From assembly GCA_026184775.1 (NCBI GenBank), contig JANCYW010000004.1:434001-498000 (forward strand): a stretch of 64,000 nucleotides of DNA. The letters run 5' to 3'. This DNA is from Cyanidium caldarium (Eukaryota > Rhodophyta > Bangiophyceae > Cyanidiales > Cyanidiaceae). Each line of letters begins with the position of its first letter. The first letter of the stretch is position 1. A program made the translations under genes and the position numbers. The notes under the pieces were generated by a model. It worked only from the letters and a program-made list of their open reading frames with translations. It was not told the DNA's origin and searched no databases. Of the stretch, positions 17,080 through 25,193 are shown piece after piece.

Positions 17080-19107
17080 ATGTCGTCTCGCGAGCGAGTT
17101 GCATCGACGAGCGCCTCATCGCCGCGACCTGCTGAGGATGAGTGGGAAGATATCACCGATCGCTTCCGGGCGGCCGTCCAACAACTGCCCGCCGCCGAGG
17201 TGGTGTACGACGCGGGCAATTTCTCGTGGAGCCGCTGTATGACAGCGGCAGAATTGACTGAATTAGATGAGCAAAGTGTTCAGCGTGCAGGCCGCTGTTA
17301 CGACGCTTGTGTGCGCGGCGGCTTGGTGCCGGACACCGTCTCTGAGCTGTACGCTCCGCACCTGATCCTCAGCGCCGCGGCCGGCGGCAGTGCTTCCGGC
17401 GAGCTCACGTACCAGCGGGGTGCACGCGCTGGCACCGCACTGCCTATTGTTGAGGGCATCTTCACACTGCTGATGAGCTGGCTGGACGGGCGCCGCGGTT
17501 TGGCGGAATCGCTACTGCCCAGCCTGCACCTGCACAAGTATCTGTTGCGGCAAGAGTCGCTCGGCACGGCCCTGATGCGATACGTGGTGCGCACCTGTCT
17601 GGCCTGTGTGCGCACGGTGCAGCGCGTCGTGGCCGAGGCTGGCGTGTATTTCGAGGAGGACATTGCCTTGCGCTCCAGCGGGCTCCGCCTAGAGGAGTGT
17701 CGCCTCGACGATGAGTGGGACGGCGTGGGCGGCACCAGTGCCGAAAATGGGAACGCGGACCTCACTGCCGCCTTTACGCAGGCGATGGAGGAGGTGTCAC
17801 GCGAGTGTGCGGAGGATGAGGCGGACGAGGAGCACCGCCGCATCCTCGAGACGCTGCGGGCCATGCTGCAGACGTGGCGATACCTGTATCTGCTGTTGCG
17901 CGGGTCGCACCCGACGGCCGTCTGGCGAGGACACGCGCAGAATCTTCAACGGCATTTGCAGTACAGTGTCGAGCACCTGCACCTCAGTCGACGACCGCTG
18001 GCGCTCCCGTCGGTCGGTTTCGACTCCGGCGTGGTGCGACACCGCATGCCGGCCACGCCCCCGCGTAGCATCCAATTGATGACCGCCTCCGAAGCGCAGG
18101 TGTATGCGCTACAGATAGCGGAGCAGATGATCGCCGTCAGCGAGGCGTTGCAGTGGTTGGCGTCGTGGTGGCAGCTGCCGTCGCCGCCGCCGCCGGAGAC
18201 CTCCGCGGCCGATTGGCTAGGCCGGATCCTAACAGTGCTGGACGCGTGCGCGATGCTCAGCAATCGCACCCGGCCGCAGATCCTGGCGCGGTCGGTGTTG
18301 TGCATCGCGCTGGAGACAGCGATGCCAGAGAATGATATGACGCTGGCGGGGGTAGAGGTGCTGAATGCCCAGACGAACGGGGAGGATAGCAAGGCGCCGG
18401 ATGTACAGAGTGTGTGCCGGGAACTGCAAAACGTGGCTGCTACGGCGGTTCGGGTGATGTGCATGAATCGTGGACGACAGCGAAGGCGATTGGTGCGGGT
18501 CATTCAGCGACTGCATGTGGTGCGATGCCGAGTGGTGTCCGCCAATGCCGAGCGCCGCTCGTTGCTGCTGGCGTTGTGCGACGCGTTGGCCGCGCAATGC
18601 TTGTGTCGCCATATTCGGCTCGGTTTCGAACTGGAGCTGTATCACGAGGCTGAGTTGGACTACGTGCTGGCGCAAGAGGTTTTTGGTCGGCGCCTGTTAA
18701 TCAAGGCACTGGAACATTCTGTGAATGGGAGGGAGCGTTGGCGCGGGCTGCATCTGTTGCAGCTGCTGCGGTTTCAGCGGAGCAGCGCGGCAATGGCGAT
18801 GCGGCTCGCGGGCAAGGCGGAACTGGCGGTGGTGGTAGCGCTCAAGCCGCGGCGTCGCCCGGTGGACGAGCGCCTGGCCCACTGGCAGCGCTTCGGGTTT
18901 GTGCCCGAGGGTTGGCGTCTGTCGTATGAGGCGTTTTTGGAGAAGCGCAAGCGGCTGCGGGAGGTGGATGGCGAGGTGTTGAGGAGGCGGATGAGCGAGC
19001 AGGAGGAGCGTGTGCGGGAAATGATGGCGGATGACGCGCTGAAGGCGGTGAGGGAGTGGGTGGCGTATCGTGAGGAGTTGGAGGAGATAGAGCGGGAGGT
19101 TGGGTAA
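17080..19107 (+). CDS. NAA35: N-alpha-acetyltransferase 35, NatC auxiliary subunit (MAK10-like)
   Basis: NAA35 is the large scaffold of NatC, which acetylates proteins starting Met-hydrophobic, together with NAA30 and NAA38 at the ribosome. The 675-residue product matches over its length. The N-terminus has WEDITDRFRAAVQQLPAAEV. LPIVEGIFTLLMSWLDGRRG corresponds to the family's 'ELAWLEGHSLAQTV' helix. VYFEEDIALRS matches the conserved VFEEEDF stretch. The rest is mostly helical, ending in a coiled segment. The usual MDPKMD-type motif after the first block is not present in recognisable form; LTELDEQSVQRAGRCYD occupies the place. The first ATG at 17080 is taken as start. Assignment is good but rests on distant similarity. 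Confidence 0.75.
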   Translation: MSSRERVASTSASSPRPAEDEWEDITDRFRAAVQQLPAAEVVYDAGNFSWSRCMTAAELTELDEQSVQRAGRCYDACVRGGLVPDTVSELYAPHLILSAAAGGSASGELTYQRGARAGTALPIVEGIFTLLMSWLDGRRGLAESLLPSLHLHKYLLRQESLGTALMRYVVRTCLACVRTVQRVVAEAGVYFEEDIALRSSGLRLEECRLDDEWDGVGGTSAENGNADLTAAFTQAMEEVSRECAEDEADEEHRRILETLRAMLQTWRYLYLLLRGSHPTAVWRGHAQNLQRHLQYSVEHLHLSRRPLALPSVGFDSGVVRHRMPATPPRSIQLMTASEAQVYALQIAEQMIAVSEALQWLASWWQLPSPPPPETSAADWLGRILTVLDACAMLSNRTRPQILARSVLCIALETAMPENDMTLAGVEVLNAQTNGEDSKAPDVQSVCRELQNVAATAVRVMCMNRGRQRRRLVRVIQRLHVVRCRVVSANAERRSLLLALCDALAAQCLCRHIRLGFELELYHEAELDYVLAQEVFGRRLLIKALEHSVNGRERWRGLHLLQLLRFQRSSAAMAMRLAGKAELAVVVALKPRRRPVDERLAHWQRFGFVPEGWRLSYEAFLEKRKRLREVDGEVLRRRMSEQEERVREMMADDALKAVREWVAYREELEEIEREVG

Positions 19108-19304
19108 ATGGTGTACAGATTTCGCAAGAACCATCGCGTGTGGGAACCCGACCCAATCGATACGAGGCAAACCCCAAGTGACGGAACCCTCAAGTCCGTT
19201 GGGCGATCTGCCACGGTGGCGTTTCGGCTGCCCGCTTCCAACGCAGCCGTTTCGCACGTTCTCGACACCGCCAAAGTGATCCGCGCTGGCAGACGCATCC
19301 CGCC

Positions 19305-19856
19305 ATGGCGTTCAACACCACACCGCTCATCCCTACTTTCAAGCGCAATGCACCTCGCGTTAGTCGTCATCGCCCTCGTCTGTTGTGCATGACGCAGGCG
19401 CCGGTCCGCTTCCCTAATTCAACGCACGTCGATCGCGTGCAACGGACCTGGCAACTGGTCGAGCCGATCAAACCGCAGGCCGGTGCCATCTTCTATGAGT
19501 TCCTGTTCGAAAAGTATCCGCAGGTGCGTTCGATGTTCAAATCGGATATGCAAGAGCAACAGAAGCGCCTGATCGAGATGGTCGATCAAGGCGTCAAACT
19601 GCTGGACCAGCCCGACCAGTTGGAGCCGACGCTTCGCGCCCTAGGCAAGCGCCACGTGCGCTATCGCACACAGGTGGAACACTATCCGGCGGTGAAGGAC
19701 ACGTTGATGCGGGCGTTGGAGACAGCACTGGGCGAGAAGACCATGGACGCCGATGCGCGCACCGCCTGGTCCGCCGTGTACGACTACTGGGCTGGCATCA
19801 TGATTGACGCCATGATGGAGTGTGAGGAGCCGGGAGAGGGACAGAACAGAGTGTAA
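19305..19856 (+). CDS. Single-domain globin
   Basis: The 183-residue protein carries a classical 3-over-3 globin fold from about residue 40. The A helix starts near VDRVQRTWQLVEPIKPQAGA, and the B/C region has IFYEFLFEKYPQVRSMFKSD, including the C-helix Pro and the CD1-type Phe of globins. Gln appears near the distal E7 site (MQEQQKRLIEMVDQGV). The proximal F8 His is in LGKRHVRYRTQVEHYPAVKD, near residue 115, and the H helix holds YDYWAGIMIDAMM. The first about 35 residues are basic (FKRNAPRVSRHRPRLL) and may be a leader; Met at 19389 would give a leaderless form. Neuroglobin- and flavohemoglobin-like single-domain globins of algae are the nearest group by eye. Roles in NO detoxification or oxygen sensing are inference. 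Confidence 0.85.
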   Translation: MAFNTTPLIPTFKRNAPRVSRHRPRLLCMTQAPVRFPNSTHVDRVQRTWQLVEPIKPQAGAIFYEFLFEKYPQVRSMFKSDMQEQQKRLIEMVDQGVKLLDQPDQLEPTLRALGKRHVRYRTQVEHYPAVKDTLMRALETALGEKTMDADARTAWSAVYDYWAGIMIDAMMECEEPGEGQNRV

Positions 19857-20379
19857 GAACAGGGGAGGGAGTGGAGAACTGTGCTTCGTGTTTGGCGTGG
19901 AAAGGGATCGATGCCGAGCAAGCGACACAGAGGGCTACGTGTGTGGATGTGCTTTTCCGAATATACTGGGAAACGTAACGCTAAGTAAAAACTGATCATA
20001 TGGCGACTTGCTCCTCTTCAGCAATCGCTCACTGCTCTTCTTGCTAACCTCCTGTGTCTGATGCGTCCCCGAACATCCCCTATCAACTCACTTCCCGGAC
20101 CCATGCTGCCCACAAGCAGTGTTCTCGCTCATCGGGAATTGGCTCCACGAGATGCGCGGACGACGTTCGCTCCGTCGCTGGAACATGTTCGCCCATCAGA
20201 GTCGACACGTCGTGCTGCGTCTATCGTCGTTACCCATCAAGCAGCACTGCACAACACTCACAGACATACTTGCGCGAGCCGGCAGTACTGTCGCGGTCTC
20301 GCTGCCGGCCAGGCGTGCCCGGGAGGAGGGCGCGTCACCGTTGAGCTCCGGGACGCTGACGCAACTCCGAGATCTGAGG
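19857..20379. other. Intergenic region between globin gene and TnpB-like remnant
   Basis: About 520 bp with overlapping open frames in all three plus-strand phases but no frame I can recognise over its length. The first 200 bp are relatively AT-richer than the surroundings. The segment beyond about 20,050 may include the unrecognisable front of the decayed TnpB-like gene that follows. Confidence 0.4.
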
Positions 20380-20728
20380 GTGAAAGTGGACGGGGAGGTG
20401 CTACAACAGCGTCTGCGCAAGTTATCGGCGACGAGGTATGGTCTTGCGGCGTCGCACACCGACGCCGGGCAAGGATCTACGTCGACTGTTCCACCGATAC
20501 GGATATGCAGCGCTTCTTCCCAGAGAATACCTCACCACCACCCACTGCTCCATATGCTGTGTCGGTCGTTATCACCTGGTGCTGCAGCGCCCGCATTCCC
20601 ACCCGAGGTATCGCAAGGCGGGTCGTCTGATGTGGGTGCACGGATGGTTGCATTCGGGATGCCGCCAGCACGGGAATCGCCACCGAAACGCGGGAAATCA
20701 TTGGAACGAGGCGACGTTCTGCGCGTGA
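20380..20728 (+). pseudogene. Remnant of a TnpB/Fanzor-type RNA-guided nuclease (IS605/IS607-like transposon)
   Basis: The stretch encodes the C-terminal pattern of TnpB-family proteins: a basic PTPGKDLRRLFHRYGY segment, then EYLTTTHCSICC (family: EY.TS..C..C, first half of the zinc ribbon), an intervening WVHGWLHSGC (HG.L.C), then NRHRNAGNHW in place of the conserved NRDxNAxxN. The RuvC-III Asp is His here, so cleavage activity is not expected. A preceding VIGDEVWSCGVAHRRR stretch, which resembles the RuvC-II neighbourhood, lies in a different phase from the zinc-ribbon part. The gene is therefore fragmentary. No start, no RuvC-I motif and no transposon ends were found. TnpB homologs of eukaryotes (Fanzors) occur in algae, and this is the likely class. 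Recognition is by motif spacing only. Confidence 0.6.
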
Positions 20729-20991
20729 TGGGGTCGGGAGCGGTCGGAGAGCAGGGTGCTTGAGTGGATGGGAGTGTCAAGAGAGTCGTTTGTCGGTGCG
20801 GCGGCGAGTTTTGGGGCTTGTCGCGCGACTTGGGCAAGTTTTGCAATCGGACGCTAGAGGGGGGCGCTCGTGCCGCTTCACAGCGGCATCATCTGAGCAA
20901 AGTAGCGAGGCGTCGGGCGCCACGTTTGAAATCCCCCACTTCTTCCAGCCTCAAAACTCGCTTTCCGGCGTCTGGCGTCCCTCGTCTCCCC

Positions 20992-22644
20992 ATGCCCAGC
21001 GGCCTGGGGGCACCAGAACGTGACCGACTGGGTGGCACCGACACCTCCAACGGCCGGTTTACTTTCCACACCTTCCAGTCGCCGGAGGTGAACCGCCGAA
21101 GGCGCCTGGCGACTTTGCGGTGGCTGCGAGGCCAGGCGCCACCCCTGTCCCGAGTAGATGCGGGCTGTCGTGCCAGGGGAGGAGGGGAATCACACCCACC
21201 TCTTCGACAGTACGGCGGGGAGAATCACCCAAGCAACTTGAACGCCACGGCCGGAGGCGCCTCTTCCCACAGCGGCAAAAAGAGCGTCACTTTCGAGGAC
21301 GCCTTGGCCGCCACCAACACCCCCCATCCCGACGGGTACACCGTCGGAGAGGGTGCGCTCGTCTGTGCGCGCAAAGCGCACGCGGCCGCGGTGTGCCTGG
21401 CGGCAGCGCTAGAGCGGGCCACGAACTTTGGCGCCGGCGTCGATCAGGTCGTTCGATCGCTGCGGAAAAGCGGCGCGTGTTCCGCAACCGGCAACGCCGC
21501 GCACGCTCTTCTGGGCGCGTCTCACCGTCGACTTCCGGCGCCGCACCGCCTGGCCGCGAGTCTGGAGCGGGAGATCGCCCGAGTGACGGAGCGGTGTCAG
21601 CAGCTGCAGCGCTTCTTGCATCACCTGGAAAACCGCTGCCTGGATACCATCGACACGGCCGATGTGCGGGCCGAATTGGACGCCAGCATCAACGCCAGCG
21701 TCGAGGAGGCCGTCGATGCCCTTCAAAACGATATACGTGGCATGCAACGGGAGCGAGATGGCCTTTTAACTGAGCTGACCAAAGCCGAGGCGCAGTGCGG
21801 ACGTGCCGCCGCCGCCGCCATTTCGTCGCGCCGCCGCGTTGGTCGCGAGGCCATTCAGGTGGTCGCCGACATGGCCGACGATTATCGCGCAGTGTGTGGA
21901 AGCGAAGCAATGCTGCCGGACCTGCACCTCTTACGAGAGGCGGCGGTCGCCGCACCGGATGTGTCGGTAGACGTGCGGATGGCCACAGCACCCGTGCAAC
22001 GCCTGTTCGAACACATGCAGCAGCTTCTCGCGAATGCCCAAGCTCCGCGGGCATCGCCGACCGCCTCATCCGCCTCGCCTCCTTCCGACGACAACGAGGA
22101 ATATCCCGACGATGCCGCCGAGGAGCGGCGCGCTACGTTGCGGCTGGTGCGCAGCGCCCATCGACGGTTGCGCGAGCAGGTGCACCATCTGCAGACCGCC
22201 CTGGAAGGATACACAACCGGGGAAAGCGAGGGCGAGGCTGCTTGGCGGCAACGTTTACAAGATGAGCTGCAACAGCAGTATGACGCCGCCCGCACTCGCT
22301 GTGCCGAGTTGGAGGCGGCACGACGACATGCCGACGAGCAACGTCTGTTGGCCGAGGAGCGCGCCTCGGTAGCGCTGGAAATTCTGCTGTTGGGCGGCGC
22401 GCCGCATATCACCGCCAACACCGCCGGCTACACCGAGCGCCACCGACTGCTCGCCATGGAGCTGTTGAGTAGTCAGTTGGCGCTGTCGGAGGACGGGAGC
22501 TTGCGCATCGCCGGCGATGAAGACGAGCAAGAGGCGTTGGGTTTGCTCGCGGCTTGTCAGCTCGTTCACCGACGGGAAGGCGGCGCTTACTTTATTCTCG
22601 AACCGCCCGAGGCGCCGAGCGGGGGTCGCGCGCCGACGCCGTAA
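20992..22644 (+). CDS. Unknown coiled-coil protein
   Basis: I do not recognise this 550-residue protein. The first about 130 residues are basic, Gly/Ser rich and probably disordered. A SGKKSVTFEDAL segment follows, then long helical stretches with heptad-like patterns: ERCQQLQRFLHHLENRCLD around residue 205, ALQNDIRGMQRERDGLLTEL around 245, and LRLVRSAHRRLREQVHHLQT around 385 onward. An acidic/Ser-rich break (about 355-380, SPPSDDNEEYPDDAAEE) separates two coils. No catalytic motif, signal peptide or membrane helix is visible. The first ATG is at 20992. Its last 53 bp overlap, on the opposite strand, the end of the TatB-like gene. A cytoskeletal or chromosome-structural role would fit the architecture but is a guess. 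Confidence 0.7.
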   Translation: MPSGLGAPERDRLGGTDTSNGRFTFHTFQSPEVNRRRRLATLRWLRGQAPPLSRVDAGCRARGGGESHPPLRQYGGENHPSNLNATAGGASSHSGKKSVTFEDALAATNTPHPDGYTVGEGALVCARKAHAAAVCLAAALERATNFGAGVDQVVRSLRKSGACSATGNAAHALLGASHRRLPAPHRLAASLEREIARVTERCQQLQRFLHHLENRCLDTIDTADVRAELDASINASVEEAVDALQNDIRGMQRERDGLLTELTKAEAQCGRAAAAAISSRRRVGREAIQVVADMADDYRAVCGSEAMLPDLHLLREAAVAAPDVSVDVRMATAPVQRLFEHMQQLLANAQAPRASPTASSASPPSDDNEEYPDDAAEERRATLRLVRSAHRRLREQVHHLQTALEGYTTGESEGEAAWRQRLQDELQQQYDAARTRCAELEAARRHADEQRLLAEERASVALEILLLGGAPHITANTAGYTERHRLLAMELLSSQLALSEDGSLRIAGDEDEQEALGLLAACQLVHRREGGAYFILEPPEAPSGGRAPTP

Positions 22645-23194
22645 CCGCATCCGCACAACCGGTCTGTCCAGATACCGTCTGCGCCCAGGCGCGCTCCTCT
22701 ACGGCCCGTAAAAGCAGCGCTGCCCCTCCTTCTACACCACCGCTCACTGCCTCCGCCATTCGACTCGATGACGAAGACGTCGGTGCGGCACCCGCCACCT
22801 CTGTCTCCGCCTCCTCAGCACCAGGCCTTGGCGGCGCCAGCCACTGCCACGGACGCGCACCCCGCCCGGGCACGCGTGGCGTGCCAAACTCCCCGCGTAA
22901 CTGCTGCTGCAACCGCCGCAACTCTGCCATACCCTCTTGCAGCTCGCGGTGCAGACGCAGCGGCCCCGCATCGCCTGCAGACGATGCCTCCCGCGCCTGT
23001 CGCGCCCGCACCTCCTCCTCGAACACGCTCGACGCCCGGGTCATGGCGTCGCGCAAGTCGCGCAGACCGGCCGCCGCCCGCCCGCACAACCGCCCGGCGC
23101 CGTAAGCCACGCGAGGCAGGTCTTGCGGCCGCGCCAGCAGCACCACCAGGCTCACGCTCAGCACGAATTGCGTCAGCGGCGACTCTCCGAACAT
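22592..23194 (-). CDS. TatB/Hcf106-like twin-arginine translocase subunit
   Basis: The first 60 residues show the TatA/TatB plan: a short polar start with an acidic residue (MFGESPLTQ), one hydrophobic helix (FVLSVSLVVLLA), a hinge (RPQDLP, family G-P-x-x-L-P), and an amphipathic helix (VAYGAGRLCGRAAAGLRDL). A long charged helix follows (VFEEEVRARQ, ELQEGMAELRRLQQQL), which is typical of TatB/Hcf106 rather than TatA. The 200-residue length also fits TatB. TatB recognises twin-arginine signal peptides with TatC. No targeting leader precedes the helix, which is unusual for a nucleus-encoded organelle protein; the site could be the thylakoid or mitochondrial inner membrane. The C-terminal about 80 residues are low complexity. 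The start is the only Met upstream of the helix. Confidence 0.65.
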   Translation of the reverse strand: MFGESPLTQFVLSVSLVVLLARPQDLPRVAYGAGRLCGRAAAGLRDLRDAMTRASSVFEEEVRARQAREASSAGDAGPLRLHRELQEGMAELRRLQQQLRGEFGTPRVPGRGARPWQWLAPPRPGAEEAETEVAGAAPTSSSSSRMAEAVSGGVEGGAALLLRAVEERAWAQTVSGQTGCADAVTASARDPRSAPRAVRE

Positions 23195-23531
23195 GGAGAG
23201 GGCTCGTCAACACGAACGCGAGTCATGGTGCGCGCATGAACCCTCCCGTCGTGGGCGCCAACGTCGGCACAGCCGCTGACGCCTATTCGGGCCCTGTGTA
23301 CCGCTCTCCCCAACGTTGCGTCATCCGTGCGCAGATTGTGTCCATGCATCACACGTTTACGGGAGTGCTTGCCCGGGCACGCGCCACAGAAGTTATCCAT
23401 ATCCATACCGCACTTCCAGTCGGCAAAGAGCAGTGGCACCGACGCTGCAGGGCGTCAACGTACCGCAGCCGCCAGTATAAAACAAGGCCTGGTGTGCTCA
23501 GAGCGCTCATCGTCGTGCGTCCCGTATGTCC
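23195..23531. other. Intergenic region, upstream of TatB-like gene
   Basis: About 337 bp between the TatB-like start and the stop of the bHLH gene, both on the minus strand. A GTATAAAAC stretch near 23475 resembles a TATA box, but on the plus strand, where no gene starts nearby. Nothing else was recognised. Confidence 0.4.
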
Positions 23532-25067
23532 TCAACGACGCCCATGATAGGCGCCGCGCGCCTGGTGATGCGACGGATGTCGGGCAAACGCCAGCAGTTC
23601 GGCGGTGGAGGGCGTGGAGGGGGCGTGCCGGACATGCGCCAGGCGACTGTCACCGGGCTCCAGCACCGGTGCGGCATCGGCACCGACCATCCGGCGGGGC
23701 GCACGCGCGTGCGCACTTTCCATGCGCGATGTCGGCGACGGCGCTACCAAGTAGGGCATATTCGGGCGTAGCTCGCGCGAAGTCAATTCTTGCAGTTGCC
23801 GTTCCAGCGTTAACATCCGTTCCTCTAGCAGACTGTTGGCGCGTAACAGCCCGCGAATGTACTCGAGGGTGCAGTTCAGCGTGGTGACCTTGTCCGGGTA
23901 GCGGCTGCCGCGGTGGCGCGTGTTCTTCAAGCCCGGCACCAGATCGCTCAGTTCCTTGATGAGCGCCGTGATGGTACGCCGGCGCTTTCGCTCCACCAAG
24001 GTGTGCAGCAAGCGCTCCTTGCTCATCACGTCCGCGCCGCCGGTGGTCACTTGGCTGCTGGTGGTTTCCGCGGCGGCCGCATCGCTGCTCTCCGTGCGCG
24101 ACGAATCGCCGCCGTCGTCGGGCGCATCGGCCTCGATGGAGCGCTCGGTGGGCGACGTGCGCTTTTGCGGCAACCGCCGCAGCGGTTTCAGATCCTCCAA
24201 CGACAACTCCTGCTTGGAGAGGATCGAATTCAGAGCGGCGGCCGCTTCGGGATCGCCGGCGCTGGCGCGGGCATACTGCACGTCCAGCAGCCCGGAAACA
24301 GTGCGCCGCTCCGTCTCCATCGTCGGCGCTGCTGCCATGGCGTTGGCCGCGGCCGCAGCCGCGGTCACCCCGCGCACACCAGTCAACGACGACAGCGGCG
24401 GCAGCAGCGGCCTGCCATGGTCTGCGTAGAGAGGAGCCGTGACACCCGACGGCGGCGGCCGCCGCTCATCGGATGAGTAGGACGCGGCGCGCGTCCAACA
24501 CGGCGCCGGTCCTCGGCCTCGAGGGCGACCCGTCAGCGCCTCCGTCCCCACTGCTGCTGAACCTTCCGCCGATGGAAGCGCACCCCACGCGCGTTGGTCT
24601 GCCCATCCGTCGTGAGTCAGTGGTATCGAGTCCCGCGACAACGCCTGACCACCTCCCGTGAACGCGTACACCGTTCGCACGTGCGACATAGCTCGTGGCG
24701 CCGCCTCTGATTCCTCGTTCGCTCCCTCGGTTCCTAGTGCAGAACTGCCCCCTCTGCTATGTGTGCCATGCATGGCGTCAGGTGCGTCATACGCCTCCCA
24801 GTTCGCTTCCCTCGCTCCCGACACTAGCGTCGAAACTGCTGGGCACACCGCAGAATACCGCAAGCGCCTCGAGACACGCGCGGCAATGGAAACACCCGCG
24901 AGCGGGTTTCGCGACGATGAATTTCTCTCTCGGAAGGTTGTGTCACGTGACATACCCGCGAGGGGACATGGATGGACGACGTGCGATGACACGCGCAGCC
25001 CACACGTGTTCGGCGCGGGTGTTGCTGTCGACCACGCTGAGGGATGTGGGGAAGTTGCTGAACCCAT
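23532..25067 (-). CDS. bHLH transcription factor
   Basis: The protein (up to 511 residues) carries a basic helix-loop-helix domain at about residues 346-415 from this start. The basic region LLHTLVERKRRRTI has the His-Glu-Arg pattern (H5-E9-R13 spacing) that predicts binding to E-box/G-box CANNTG sites. Helix 1 is ITALIKELSDLVPG, the loop is rich in Gly/Arg, and helix 2 is DKVTTLNCTLEYIRGLLRAN, running into a leucine-spaced coil (LLEERMLTLERQLQEL). The rest is Ala/Ser/Pro rich. The N-terminus is uncertain: ATG codons at 25067, 24773 and 24689 are all in frame and composition does not settle it. The 3' end lies 337 bp upstream of the TatB-like gene on the same strand. Targets are unknown. Confidence 0.85.
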   Translation of the reverse strand: MGSATSPHPSAWSTATPAPNTCGLRVSSHVVHPCPLAGMSRDTTFRERNSSSRNPLAGVSIAARVSRRLRYSAVCPAVSTLVSGAREANWEAYDAPDAMHGTHSRGGSSALGTEGANEESEAAPRAMSHVRTVYAFTGGGQALSRDSIPLTHDGWADQRAWGALPSAEGSAAVGTEALTGRPRGRGPAPCWTRAASYSSDERRPPPSGVTAPLYADHGRPLLPPLSSLTGVRGVTAAAAAANAMAAAPTMETERRTVSGLLDVQYARASAGDPEAAAALNSILSKQELSLEDLKPLRRLPQKRTSPTERSIEADAPDDGGDSSRTESSDAAAAETTSSQVTTGGADVMSKERLLHTLVERKRRRTITALIKELSDLVPGLKNTRHRGSRYPDKVTTLNCTLEYIRGLLRANSLLEERMLTLERQLQELTSRELRPNMPYLVAPSPTSRMESAHARAPRRMVGADAAPVLEPGDSRLAHVRHAPSTPSTAELLAFARHPSHHQARGAYHGRR

Positions 25068-25193
25068 AACCGTGTGTTGTCAGTTGCAGGCGCTGGTGCG
25101 GTATTCTGAAGCGAAGACTGGCGTTGGATTACACGTGCGGGCGACGCGTGCAGAATCGCCAGCGTCGCAAACACCGATAAGACATTCACCTTT

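Noticed and set aside
20119-20763. A 214-codon plus-strand open frame overlapping the TnpB-like remnant.
   Set aside because: It has no recognisable motif, while the TnpB-like signature lies in other phases of the same DNA.
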